Source of the DNA: Multifurca ochricompacta
Taxonomy: Eukaryota > Basidiomycota > Agaricomycetes > Russulales > Russulaceae
Length of the DNA: 64,000 bases
NCBI GenBank assembly: GCA_022496185.1
Contig: WTXG01000156.1
Location: 1-64,000 of the forward strand
Direction: 5' to 3'
This document shows, piece by piece, positions 24,371-34,822 of this stretch; positions within the stretch are counted from its first letter, which is position 1, and each line of letters starts with the position of its first letter. The notes under the pieces are model-generated. The model was given only the letters and a program-made list of their open reading frames with translations. It was not told the DNA's origin and ran no database searches. The position numbers were made by a program, and so were the translations under genes.

Positions 24371-25097
24371 TGTAACGGGTGCTTCTATCCCGCGCTTGCT
24401 ATGTAAGATTAGATAAGATGTAGAGATCGTGGTAACTCAGAGGTGAAATATCCTAGTCGGAAAGCTGCCCAGAACGCGGAGATTAATGCACGCGTAAGGC
24501 TTGAAGCAGTCAGAGGACTCTGCCTTGCTTATGCAGCAAGAATAGACCTATATTGAACTTTGCTAAGAGCCTACAGCCCCAAGAGGACAAGATTAGCTGG
24601 GCCTGAGTAAATACAAAGATAAACCGCACCTACAGCCCCAAGAGGACAAGATGGGGTCTGCAGCGTGCTACAGGGTGTCTTTAAATACATTCTAGTACTA
24701 TCCTATGAAATACCAAAGCCGATTGAGTGTGCGATGTAAATCTAAGTAGTTATCAGTGGCTTACTTTTCTAAGTACCCTGACACATCTTGTTTACTAACG
24801 CGCGATCGTTTCTGTCGGTCTGGCATTATCTAAAATACATACTAGACTACTTTAGATCACTCTATAATCAAATTGTCAATCTGTATTACTCAAACAAAGG
24901 CCGCGTGTATCTATCAGTGTCCATTGCTGCATAGGGCAGCGACTACTTCGCATCGCATGGACCGGGTCAGATCGGTCCGAACTCCTCCTTATCTTATCTA
25001 AGTCTAAGAAGGTCGACTTTGCAAGACACGCAATCGCGTGATGCCCTCAGGATGGTTTTCAATCAGTCCGGGATGGCAAAAATGCGCATCCAGGACA
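24371..25097 (-). repeat. Element A 5' LTR
   Basis: Partner of 17758-18475. Differences include several CpG-to-TpG or CpA changes (for example 'gattgagtgtgcg' against 'gatcgagcgtgcg'), so deamination has begun. It drives transcription toward lower coordinates. Confidence 0.88.
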
Positions 25098-25433
25098 GTA
25101 TGGTATGGGTACAGTATGGCCATTTTATGGTATACAGTAGTAGATGGTATAACTAGAGAAAATTAAGTTGAGCAGTGTTATGACCATTGCCTAGCAACCC
25201 TCTTTTCTTTGATTTACATGTAGGGATCAGCAAGGGTTTTCATACCTGTGTGGGTAAGTGCTGCAGGTTTTGATGGGTATGGGTATGGGTATACAACTCC
25301 CAACCTGCCAGAAACCTGTACCTGCACAGTGGGTTTGGCAGGTATAAGTGGTCATCAGTCATTGACAAGATCAGCAGAAATGTAATGATAAAATACATCT
25401 GTAGCAAACAAATGACAAGATTTAATTTGATGT

Positions 25434-25765
25434 ATGCTACAGGGTTTCTGTAAATATATTCTAGTGTTATCCTATGAAATATCAAAGCAGATCAATGGTG
25501 CAATGTAAAATAAAAGTGTTATCAGTGATCCACTCTCTTGAAAATCATGATGCAACTGTTTTATTAATGCATGATCAATTCTGCCAGTCTGGCACTATCT
25601 AAAATACACTCTAGACTACTTTAGACTATTCTATAATCTAATTATCAAATTATTTTACTGAAACAAGGCCCACATGTATCTACAAGCTGCATAGAGCAGT
25701 GACTACATTGCATTGCATGAACCAGCATATTGGTCTGATCTCCTTCCTATTAAGGAAGGTTGACT
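25434..25765. repeat. CpG-depleted relic of the element A LTR
   Basis: Aligns by eye with LTR positions from 'gctacagggtgtctttaaat' through 'aggtcgactt'. Most CpG dinucleotides of the intact LTR are TpG or CpA here: 'cgcgcgatcgtttctg' has become 'tgcatgatcaattctg', and 'ggccgcgtgtatc' has become 'ggcccacatgtatc'. It is an old fragment lying 340 bp from a young copy. The sequence before it (25,098-25,430) holds only short 'gggtatgggtat' repeats and no gene. Confidence 0.75.
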
Positions 25766-26000
25766 TAACAATCACAGCTTTGATTTTCCATTGGTCCAAC
25801 AAGATTGTGATCATGCATAGATAACACAACAGAAATGCATTCACAAATTAATTAGATACATAGAATATATATCTAAGATCTGACATATGATCAAATCACA
25901 TCATTAAATGAGATAACGAGATAATGCATTCATTTAATCTAGTAGCTGATATAGTACATCTAAAGTACAAGCCTGTGCCATGCCTGTTCCACAAAATGAA
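25766..26000. repeat. Decayed unit of the hAT-internal tandem repeat
   Basis: 'atgcattcacaaattaatta' followed by 'gatacatagaatatatatct' corresponds to the units 'acgcgttcacaattaattag' and 'gatacttaggatatacatct' of the hAT element (27,040-27,080), with CpG lost. Upstream 'ccattggtccaac' mirrors 'gattggaccgtgc'. This suggests an older related hAT insertion of which only this part remains. Confidence 0.5.
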
Positions 26001-26047
26001 ATAAAATAATAATGTAAATAAAGAATAAACTTAATCTTCTGAACATA

Positions 26048-26262
26048 CAGTGGGTCAAAAAACTGTCCTGATGTTTGCACCATTTCTAGTATTCACTCTA
26101 TAGCACCTCAGCATTTAGGAATCTGGTTATGGTGTGGCTGTATGTCTGAATGCCCTGCTTCCTGGCTACCATAACCAATTTGGATCAAAGACATTGGCCA
26201 TGATATAAGCATTTTATGATCAAATCAAATCAATCAATCATTGGGACAGTTTTTTGACCCAC
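26048..26262. mobile_element. Short mariner-like inverted-repeat element (MITE) or element terminus
   Basis: GTGGGTCAAAAAACTGTCC at 26050-26068 is repeated in inverse at 26244-26262. The left end has the TA-CAGTG form typical of Tc1/mariner termini. It adjoins the C-terminal remnant of a Tc1-type transposase, so it could be either a 215-bp MITE or the long terminal inverted repeat of that element. No coding sequence inside. Confidence 0.6.
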
Positions 26263-27028
26263 ATTTTAAATCCACTATCTGCCCAGATACTACTTTATTT
26301 CACCCCTTTTTGCCTGGGTAACTCCTTGAATCCTTTTAGTCATCCTTTCTATAACCTTTTGCCATCATTCTGGTGCATTTTTATTCCACTCCTCCACCAC
26401 CCTCTCCCACAACTCAGGTACTCCCTTGACTGGTTAAGATCCTTCTTCAGATCCACCCAGAGGTGTCCAATGGGGCTAATATTTCAAGGGATTGGGATAT
26501 CCATACCAGGCTTCAATATTCCTGTCTTAAAACTGCTGGTTTGCCTTCTTGGAATTGTGTTTTGGGTCATTGTCCTGCTTAGGGCCTAGCACGAGTGCAC
26601 TTGTGAGTTACCCGGATCCAAACTCGTGGGTATTTAGATTAGATAATCCCATACTTGGATCTGCATGAGTATGTTCCCACGGATCACCCAGAGCCGCGAG
26701 TCCTATACTCGCACGGATCCGAGTACTCATGGGTATACTTGTAGGTTTACTTGTAAGGTTTGAGGCAGCCAGAGATCTTCATCTTGCATACACAGAAAGA
26801 ATATATATATTACTACAATCCCACGAAGTTTCAAGTCAGATCATGCATCCGATCCAAAATAAAACAAGAATCAGTTACAATATCTATAGAAATGCGAAAA
26901 AACGCGAAAAAACGCGAAGTGTGGGGCGCGCTGATTGGACCGTGCATTGCCTTCCTATCTAGGAAGGTAGGCTTAAGAATGCACGCGTCGGCACACGTCG
27001 GTACAGAGATGCCGGGATCATGCCTAAT

Positions 27029-27430
27029 TGATAAGATCAAAAACGCGTTCACAATTAATTAGATACTTAGGATATACATCTAAGTGATAAGATCAAAAAT
27101 GTGTTCACAGTTAATTAGATACTTGGGATATACATCTAATACAAGTGATAAGATCAAAATGCGTTCACAATTAATTAGATACTTGGGATGTACATCTAAG
27201 TGATAAGATCAAAAATGCGTTCACATTTAATTAGATACTTAGGATATACATCTAATACAAGTGATAAGATCAAAAATGCGTTCACAATTAATTAGATACT
27301 TGGGATGTACATCTAAGTGATAAGATCAAAAATGCGTTCACAATTAATTAGATACTAAAGATATACATCTAAGATAATACAAGTGATAAGATCAAAACGC
27401 ATTCACAATTAAATAGATACAAGTGATAAA
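27029..27430. repeat. Tandem repeat inside hAT copy 1
   Basis: About seven units of roughly 55-60 bp, each of the form 'gataagatcaaaa' plus 'gcgttcacaattaatt' plus 'agatacttgggatgtacatc' with 'taagt' or 'taatacaagt' linkers. The mirror copy lies at 36,685-37,090 in copy 2. The units differ mostly at CpG positions (acgcgtt, atgcgtt, acgcatt). Confidence 0.85.
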
Positions 27431-27480
27431 ATCAATTCTGCATAACCCTATATATAATATATTGTGTGTCTTTACCAGTG

Positions 27481-27610
27481 AGGCTGGGTGGCTTAGTGGT
27501 TAGAGCACTGGACCGAGCTTGTTCCTGAAGGTCTTAGGTTCAATCCATGTTTCAGCCATTTCTGTTCTAGGTTGATGAGCCTAGTAAAAAAATAATTTTA
27601 TATAATAATA
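27481..27610 (+). repeat. tRNA-derived (SINE-like) module with Pol III boxes
   Basis: Box A-like TGGCTTAGTGG (27489-27499) and box B-like GGTTCAATCC (27537-27546) lie 38 nt apart, with D-arm-like sequence 'GTTAGAGCA' between them. The tail 'gatgagcctagtaaaaaaat' plus an AT-rich run resembles a SINE 3' end. The anticodon-region loop would hold AGC, but the acceptor stem does not close, so this is not a functional tRNA gene. Confidence 0.55.
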
Positions 27611-28115
27611 TTCCCATGAGTATTCCGCGAGTACCCATGTGGGTACCCGGGGTGCTAAAATCAATACCCGGATCTGCATGAGTATTTTCCCACGGATCAC
27701 CTGGATCCGCAAGTATCAATACCCACAAGTTTTCCCATGGCTCTACTCAAAAAACTCGCGAGTTACCCGGACTTGTGCTATGCCCTAGTCCTGCTGAAAC
27801 ATGGTTTCACCCTCCACCATTTCCAACTTTTCAAACCTTTCCACCACTCTGCCATCCAAAATATTACAGTACTGGCATGGATTCATGATCCCCTAAACCC
27901 CTGTAAGCATTCCTAGTACATTCCACCCCATACAAGACCAATACCATAAGTTCTTCCTCCTCCATGCTTGACTGTCAGGGTGGTGGTTCTGTCAGAGGGT
28001 GGTTCTCCCTTATTTTTCCAAGTATAGCTCCTTCTGTCTGAACCAATTCTGTTCATTATAGTCTCACCTGACCACAAGATCCTTTTCCAGTCATCCACTG
28101 TCCAATTTTCATGGT

Positions 28116-28332
28116 AACCACTCTCTGACAGAACCACCACTCCAACAGTCAAGCATGGAGGAGGAAGAACTTATGGTATTGGTCTTGTATGGGGTGGAAT
28201 GTACTAGGAATGCTTACAGGGGTTTAGGGGATCATGAATCCATGCCAGTACTGTGATATTTTGGATGGCAGAGTGGTGGAAAGGTTTGAAAAGTTGGAAA
28301 TGGTGGAGGGTGAAACCATGTTTCAGCAGGAC
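28116..28332 (+). repeat. Right inner arm of the palindrome: inverted Tc1 segment
   Basis: Near-perfect reverse complement of 27,788-28,004, reading the Tc1 segment in plus orientation up to '...tttcagcaggac' where hAT copy 2 begins. The 111-bp spacer 28005-28115 is the only unpaired part. The arms differ at a few bases only. Confidence 0.85.
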
Positions 28333-28509
28333 TAGGGCATAGCACAAGTCCGGGTAACTCGTGAGTTTTTTGAGTAGAGCTGTGGGAAAACTCGCAGGTA
28401 TTGATACTCGCGGATCCAGGTGATCTGTGGGAAAATACTCATGCAGATCCGGGTATTGATTTTAGCACCCCAGGTACCCGCATGGGTACTCATGGAATAC
28501 TCATGGGAA

Positions 28510-28640
28510 TATTATTATATAAAATTATTTTTTTACTAGGCTCATCAACCTAGAACAGAAATGGCTGAAACATGGATTGAACCTAAGACCTTCAGGAACA
28601 AGCTCGGTCCGGTGCTCTAACCACTAAGCCACCCAGCCTC
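28510..28640 (-). repeat. tRNA-like module, inverted copy
   Basis: Mirror of 27481-27610 inside hAT copy 2; box B at 28574-28583 and box A at 28621-28631 on the minus strand. Confidence 0.55.
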
Positions 28641-28693
28641 ACTGGTAAAGACACACAATATATTATATATAGGGTTATGCAGAATTGATTTTA

Positions 28694-29285
28694 TGTTACA
28701 ATCCCTGCTGAGCAACCCCATTTTCTTCCACCTCCCCAACAGCGACCCGTCCTTGCCGCCCACTCTACACTTCATGATCACGTCCCCATCCTGGGACCCA
28801 TCACGTGCCTTACTCCCATCCCTGTGACTTGCTTTGGACTTGTTGATGTACTGTATACCTATGTTTGCTCTCTTTTCTCTTATCTTGTTATCTCCTTATC
28901 TTTACGTTTGGACACTTACTTAATACCCTATCAGAAGCCTGACTTTACACCGTCTGCTTCTGTATATTTGGGCCCACTTGACTCCGTTATCTTATCTATA
29001 GACGCCCATTCAATTACGTATATAAGTCCACCATAACTACATTGTAGACCTCAGACTCGACTTATTGAATACATCGGTGTTTGTCTTCTGGACTTCCCCT
29101 TGAAACCTTTGACTCAATCATCTCAGTGCTTTTGGCACTTTCTGCTCAACATCATCACTAGGGAGCAGCCCCTTTGACATTGACTCATCCATTCGAACTC
29201 CAAGAGGTCCTATTGACCTCTTATCTGAACACATGTACAAAGCTGTCGCACAAGTTGTGCGGAATGTCTCACACCGGACGTAACA
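28694..29285 (+). repeat. B1 5' LTR
   Basis: TATA box TATATAAG at 29019-29026; predicted transcript start near AGACTCGACTT (29053-29063), 34 nt from the start of the TATA box. It differs from the 3' LTR mainly by C/T and G/A transitions, many at CpG. Confidence 0.9.
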
Positions 29286-29287
29286 TC

Positions 29288-29298
29288 AAGTCGAGTCT
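29288..29298 (+). promoter_or_regulatory. B1 self-complementary primer-binding site
   Basis: AAGTCGAGTCT begins 2 nt after the LTR and is the exact 11-nt complement of AGACTCGACTT (29053-29063) at the predicted mRNA 5' end. The equivalent pair in B2 has changed on both sides, keeping full pairing. Confidence 0.72.
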
Positions 29299-29304
29299 CT
29301 CACA

Positions 29305-30788
29305 GTGGCTTCCAGCCACAGTCAGACCCTCTTCCAGGAAGAACTCATCGAATGCAGAGACGAGCATAATCTTTCACAGCAAGTACTTGGCTCTGCCACC
29401 TGGAAAGACTTTGAGTCTGAGTTTGGATACTATGTCTATCATGATGAAAAGAGAGTTTGGTATCACATCCGATACTCAGACAGCCGACACTCTTGGGTCA
29501 CTACAGGACCTGCCCCACCCGAATTTGGATTAGGCCCGTGGAGAGAAAATCCCCCGGCCATTGTCACGGACTCCGAACCAGAGGAGTACGTAGAAGAACC
29601 CAGTGAAGAAGAAGCACCGGCATTAGCAGAGACTACATTTCCGGTTGCACCTGAAGTTGTCACGATCAGAGCCCCTGCTTTGACAACTCCCCAGATATCC
29701 CTACAATCCACACATACTGTCACCCCATCCCACCAACTCATGTCTACCATCGCTGCTCAACTCCCAGACCCCGCCCCGCCAGCCCCCATGGCACCACCAC
29801 CAAACATCCCCCCCCTTCTGGACGTTTGTCTGGAGTGTTGCCCCAAACATTTACTGGGGATCGCTCACAGAGCAAGAAGTTCATGTTGGAGTTCACAACA
29901 TTCAAGAACTTCAATCATGATGTCTCACAAATTGTCAACCCGTTCCAGCGGGCCAATCTGTTTCTTTCTTTGATCCGAGGGGATGCAGTAGATGATTGGA
30001 CGATGGAGCAACTGGAGTGGCTAAATGAGCAGGTTGAGAGCGGGCGCCGAACCTCAAGCGAAGGTCTTTGGGAGACCATAGCTGAGAGGTTTAAGGATGC
30101 CTTTACGGACAGGCAAGCCAAACAGAAAGCAGCCCAGGAACTAAAGTCCCTCAGAATGGAGAAGGGAGAACTTGACGCATATGTAGCCAAGTTCAGAAGT
30201 CTAGCCAATAGGGCCAGCTATGACACCGATGAAGAGGCAACATTAGACCTCTTTTCACAAGGCCTACCTAACCCCCTGGTCAAAAATATTATCCAGTTTC
30301 ATCATCCTCATGACTGGGATACTTGGGTCGATGCTGCTCGACGGCAACAACAGGACTACCTCGACTTCCAGACACGATTTGGAGTTGACACCAAAAAGGG
30401 AAAAACCTGAGACCAGTGGAAGGCAGCCTTCGGAGTCAAGCCCACCCAGCATACTCAGCAGGACCCAAATGCTATGGATACCTCCGCAGATTGGGCCCGG
30501 GCTCGAGCAGCACTTACAGAGGACGAGCGGCAGACCCTCATGAAAGAAGGATGATGCTTCTGTTGCAGAACATTGGGACATATGTCTCGAGACTGCCCCA
30601 AGAAGGGGGTACGAGTCGCTGCCGCCACCATAGCACCAGAACATTCCGCGCAGAACAACCCACCTACTGTGGATAAATGGACGAAAGAAGAGAAAGCTCA
30701 GGATATATGGGCTAACATGATGAAGGAGAGTGAGGAAGTGTGCGCCATACTGGTAGAAAAGGCATTTACAAAGAAGGATTTTTGTTAG
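29305..30788 (+). pseudogene. B1 gag (N-terminal domain, capsid, CCHC nucleocapsid)
   Basis: The N-terminal part (29305-29815) has 'WKDFESEFGYYVYH', an acidic linker and Pro-rich DNA-repeat-like text. A C8 run at 29808-29815 lacks one C relative to the sister copies and shifts the frame. Capsid follows from 29,826 ('SGVLPQTFTGDRSQSKKFML', 'DAVDDWTMEQLEWL', 'FTDRQAKQKAAQELKSL'), then an in-frame TGA at the capsid-nucleocapsid border (KGKT-stop-DQWK). The CCHC knuckle 'CFCCRTLGHMSRDCP' follows and the gag stop is just past KKDF. The conserved frame opens at GTG, not ATG, as in B2 and B3. Confidence 0.85.
30776..30783 (+). promoter_or_regulatory. B1 gag-pol -1 frameshift site (predicted)
   Basis: GGATTTTT in gag phase G-GAT-TTT-T, two codons before the gag stop; pol continues in the -1 frame. 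The same octamer sits at the same place in B2, B3 and element C. It resembles the GGAUUUA slippery site known from mouse mammary tumour virus. Confidence 0.6.
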
Positions 30789-33700
30789 GCTCAAACCCAT
30801 CGGCCTGGGCACGAGCACTCCATGTTACCTCTGTGTATGCTAGTCGATTCAAATCATTGAAAATACCAGTCCATTTTGAAACTACACAGAGGACGGCCGA
30901 TCGAGACATTCTAGTGGACTCTGGAGCCACAGACAATTTTATTCACCCATGATTAATCAGAACAATGGGTTTGGGATGGCTGGCACTTCCCCAAGCAAAG
31001 AACATTTGGAATATTGATGGAACGGCCAATCATGCCAGAAAGATCACTCACTACATGGATCTGAGGGTCCAGGTTGGAGAAACTATGAAGAACATTTGCT
31101 TCCTAGTTATGGATCTAGGAGACGAAGATCTTATTCTGGGGTACCCGTGGCTCGCTGCGTTCGAACCCAAGATCAACTGGGCTGACGCGACAATGGATAA
31201 GGAATCATATCCCACCATCATTACGTCAATAGGCTATGATTATGCCGTCAGACACCCGACAATAAGAGCCACAAGTACAGAAGAAGACCCAGGTCGCTGT
31301 TATGTCACCAAAGCATTGGAGTTAGCTCAAAAAGCGATACAAGGGCAGACAGAAAAAACATACAGCAATGTAGTGCCAAGTACCTATCATCGGCATTGGA
31401 AGGTGTTTTCTGAAGAAGAATCCCAGCGTTTTCCACCCTCCAGACCATGGGACCACGCCATAGACCTACTCCCTGGTATGCCAACAGCGATAGATTGCAA
31501 AATCTATCTGCTGTCCCAGTCCGAGCAGGTAGCACTAACGGAATTCCTCGAAGAACATTTGGCAAAAGGATACATTCGCCCATCCAAGTCGCAGTATGCC
31601 TCCCCCTTCTTCTTCATCAAAAAGAAGGATGGCAAGCTGCGACCGGTTCAGGACTATTGGCGAATCAATGTGTACACCGTGAAAAATGCCTACCCCCTGC
31701 CACTCATCTCTGAGCTCATTGACACTATGAGGGATAAGTCCCTCTTCTCAAAGATGGACGTGCGATGGGGTTACAACAACATTAGAATCAAGGAAGGTGA
31801 CCAGTGCAAGGCGGCATTCAAAACAAATCAAGGGTTGTTTGAACACAATGTCATGTTCTTTGGTCTCATGAACTCGCCAGCGACATTCCAGTCTATGATG
31901 AACCACATCTTCTGCAATCTTATTCTCACGGGAGAAGTAGTGGTCTATATGGACGACATCTTAGTAGCCACCCCAGATAACTTGGACCATCATTGAAGTC
32001 GCATGCATCAGGTGTTGGACATATTGCATGAACATGACCTATATCTCAAACCTGCCAAATGCTCCTTTGAACAATGGAGCGTTGAGTATCTAGGAGTTAT
32101 CTTGGAGGAGGACAAGTGCGCATGGATCCCATTAAAGTACAAGGAATCCAGGAGTGGCCTGTGCCGACCTGCGTCAAGGATGTCCGATCATTCATCGGAT
32201 TCTGCAACTTCTATCGACGATTTGTCAAGGGGTTTTCAGGCATAGCGCGACCATTGAATGACCTGCTGAAAAAGGATGTACCATGGCACTGGGATGCAGC
32301 TCAACAACAGGCATTCGAACAGATTAGGAACCTTGTTGGCTCAGAACCAGTACTCATCCAACCAGATCTGAGCCACCCCTTTGAACTAGAGGTGGACGCC
32401 TCTCACTTTGCGAACAGGGCAGTATTATACCAGAGAGATGCCGCACAAATACTTCACCCAGTGGCATACTACTCCAAAACCTTCTCCCCAGCCAAAAGGA
32501 ACTATGACATCTGGGATAGGGAGCTCTTAGCCATAGTCAAGGCATTGCAACACTGGCGACCCTACCTGGCAGGAACCCTGCATAAGACCATCATCCACAC
32601 TGACCATTCCAATCTATTGTATTGGAAAGAACCCCATAAAATCAGTTGACGCGTGGCATGAGAGGTCTTGGAGTTAGAGGAATACAACTTCACGTTGAGA
32701 CACATTGCTGGGAGCCAGAACGCTAGAGCGGATGCACTGTCACGCAGGCCAGATATGCACACAGGGGAGGATGACAATAATGACATCACTGTCCTCCCAG
32801 AGGAGGTATTTGCAAAAGCAGCTGTGGTCAGTCTCCATGACATGGACCTTTGGGCACAAGTTTCCCAAAATATGAACCAAGACCTGTGCCTTTCATGGGC
32901 CGACACTCACAATTTGAAGAAAATCAGCGGTCTTTGGTGGAAAGATGGGGATCAACTCGTTGTCACTGGTGGTGACAACATTAAGAGGGGGGTGATCCAT
33001 TTTCATCACGACCTTCCCTCCGCTGGCCATCCGGGCATCGCCAACACCTACGCCCTGGCCAAAAGAGACTATTGGTGGCCCAATATGAAAAAGGACATTG
33101 AAAGCTACATACAAGGATGTGCATCATGTCAAGCAAACAAGGTGAACACGCACCTGAAAGTCCCACCAATGCACCCCATCACTCCCACTGCATCGACTCC
33201 CTTCCAGACCATCGCCATGGACTTCATTGTCAAGCTGCCCAAGTCGCAAGGCTTCAACACTATCCTTACCATTACAGACCATGATTGCTCCAAGGCGGCC
33301 CTCTTCATTCCCTGTAACGAAACTATCACAGCCAAAGGAGTGGCAAAACTATACCTGGACCATGTATACCATCACTACGGACTCCCCAAGAAGATCATCT
33401 CTGACCGAGATACCCGTTTTACATCAGCATTTGCGAGAGCCCTCTGCAAAGCATTGGATATCACACAGAATATCTCTACAGCATACCACCCACAAATGGA
33501 TGGACAGTCTGAGCGGACAAACCAATGGTTAGAACAGTATCTCCGGTTTTGGTGCAATGGCAGGCAAGATGACTGGTCCGCATGGCTGTCAACCACGGAA
33601 TTTGCTCACAACTCATGGCCCAATGGAACGACAAAAGCCACCCCTTTCTCCCTTATCATGGGCTGGACTCCACGCACCACATGGACAGATAAGCCCATCA

Positions 33701-34785
33701 ATGTCCCGTCAGTAACCGAACAAATCAGCCAATGGGAAGAACTGTGGCAATCAGCCAATGAAAATCTGGTAAAGGCGCAACAGCTTCTGGCAGCACAGCC
33801 AAGCACATTCACACCTTATCAGACCAATGACTGGGTGTGGCTTGAGGGCAGGAACATTCACACATCACACCCCTCGGCCAAACTAGCACCCCGACGTCAC
33901 GGACCCTTCCAGATCACAAGGAAGCTGTCAGACATATCCTATGAACTGCAGTTGCTGCCGAAATGGAAGATCCACCCAGTCTTCCATGCCAAGCTTCTGA
34001 CTGTGACGAATCTGGATTGACAAGGTGACATGACATGCTGATGAAGAGACGGACTTAGTTCTGAAACAATTATCCATGCTTACTCATTGAGGGCCCAACC
34101 CCTCCTTATTCTCCATAGTTCTAGCATAGTCTACTGCGCAACCATTAGACATTATCTCATAGTACTAGAAGCTTCTACTCTACTATGACATAGCTAAGAC
34201 TACTTGTATTTAAAGAGCAGTAGGATAGAGAGGACAGACCTAAGTCTGTTCTCTTGTGTTCAATCCAAGGTGCTTTGACTTCATCTGAACTCCCTGTAAG
34301 AAACCCCACTTGAACTCTCCAAGACGCGACTTGGAGAGCCTTCGATCCCTTGAACTTGTTGCAGGACTGAGTGTCTCTGCCGTCGACTCGACTCTCGCGC
34401 GCGCCCCCTTTGACCTTGTTGTGGGCTTGAATCAGGCTTGATCCACTGTGACCTTGAAGCCTTGACTGGACTTGTCTCCTCTTGTTCGACAACGACACAG
34501 TTCTTGCACCTAACTGTGACACTGACCCCTTACAAGGAAACCTCCATTCATGGAGAGAACTTCCTGAGACCCCTGCCTGACCTTATCGATGGCGAAGAAG
34601 AATGGGAAGTGGAGCGCATTCTAGATTCAAAGTGACAAGGCCGAGGGCGCAAGCTGTACTACCTAATCAAATGGAAGGGATTCCCAGACTCTGACAACTC
34701 GTGGGAACCAGCCGGGGATATCTCTGCCCCGGTCCTTATCTCAGAGTTCCACATCTGACACCCAGAAGCGCCTAAGAATGCTTAA
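30777..34785 (+). pseudogene. B1 pol (protease, RT, RNase H, integrase, chromodomain), broken
   Basis: Protease 'LVDSGATDNFIHP' (about 30,913). RT 'KKKDGKLRPVQDYWRIN', 'SKMDVRWGYNNIRI', 'FFGLMNSPATFQ' and catalytic 'YMDD' (31,952). RNase H 'LEVDASHFA' and 'WDRELLAIVKALQHW'. Integrase finger 'HPGIANTYALAKRDYWWPNM...CASCQ', then D-D-E ('AMDFIVKLP', 'SDRDTRFTS', 'GQSERTNQWLEQY', 33,189-33,540). The GPY-like 'RHGPFQITRKLS' ends at a solo LTR, after which the chromodomain 'WEVERILDSK...YLIKWKGFPDSDNSWEPA' resumes (34,605-34,713). TGA stops at 30950-30952, 31994-31996, 32647-32649, near 32,660, 34,633 and 34,756 mostly replace CGA. One base is missing near 32,115. Confidence 0.9.
34002..34521 (+). 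mobile_element. Solo LTR (element C-related) inside B1 pol
   Basis: 520 bp, TGTGACGA...CTGTGACA, flanked by a perfect CTGAC duplication (33997-34001 and 34522-34526). It contains 'tatttaaagagc' followed by 'taagtctgttct', the same promoter-start arrangement as element C. It splits the codons of a conserved 'LLTPYKET' segment before the chromodomain. Best explained by insertion followed by LTR-LTR recombination. Confidence 0.88.
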
Positions 34786-34822
34786 AAGGAACGCCCCTAG
34801 ACCCCATCAATTCCCCCAGTAC

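Larger units (their letters stand above)
17758..25097 (-). mobile_element. Element A: Ty3/gypsy chromovirus, complete but inactive
   Basis: A 7.3-kb LTR retrotransposon on the minus strand. LTRs of 718 and 727 bp start TGTCCTGG and end CCGTTACA on the sense strand. Between them lie gag, pol with protease, RT, RNase H and integrase, and a C-terminal chromodomain. A self-complementary primer site and a polypurine tract flank the LTRs internally. The 5-bp flanks differ (attac at the left, gtatg at the right), so no clean target duplication remains. Gag and pol are each broken by single-base losses. Unlike the B and C families, no extra ORF follows pol: the pol stop overlaps the polypurine tract. 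Confidence 0.9.
26580..27787 (+). mobile_element. Non-autonomous hAT-like element, copy 1
   Basis: 1,208 bp with terminal inverted repeats TAGGGCCTAGCACGAGT (left) and the complement of TAGGGCATAGCACAAGT (right), and a perfect 8-bp target duplication GTCCTGCT (26572-26579 and 27788-27795). TAGGG ends and 8-bp duplications are hallmarks of the hAT superfamily. Sub-terminal regions carry repeated 'acccggatcc' and 'gagtactcatgggta' motifs on both strands. The interior has a tandem-repeat block and a tRNA-like module (separate entries). No transposase is encoded; the open frames at 26,729-27,062 look spurious. Confidence 0.85.
26263..28115 (-). pseudogene. Tc1/mariner-type transposase remnant, split by a hAT element
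   Basis: Read on the minus strand. 28,100-27,913 gives 'HENWTVDDWKRILWSGET', 'GSDRRSYTWKNKGEPPSD' and 'VKHGGGRTYG', the middle DDE region of Tc1 transposases with its W-S-[DG]-E motif. Decayed sequence follows to the 'FQQD' position at 27,790. The C-terminal third resumes below 26,579: 'QDNDPKHNSKKANQQF', 'WVDLKK'-like and 'ELWERVVEEWNKNAPE'. The hAT element (26580-27787) sits exactly at the QQ|DND codons, with GTCCTGCT duplicated. Many stops and frame changes are present. The N-terminal HTH half is absent because the locus turns into a palindrome at 28,005-28,115. Confidence 0.82.

Noticed and set aside
26254..26589. Plus-strand protein-coding gene
   Set aside because: It is antisense to the conserved C-terminal part of a Tc1-type transposase read on the minus strand.
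26729..27062. hAT transposase fragment
   Set aside because: The open frames are short and mirrored in copy 2 but show no hAT motifs; the same DNA is largely repeat and palindromic sequence.
27029..27430. Regular ~57-bp repeats resembling a CRISPR-like array
   Set aside because: The whole unit repeats without unique spacers, it lies inside a hAT element, and the organism is a eukaryote. It is an ordinary tandem repeat.
27481..27555. Functional tRNA gene
   Set aside because: Box A and B are present but the acceptor stem does not close and position 33 is not T; it occurs as a repeat module with a SINE-like tail.
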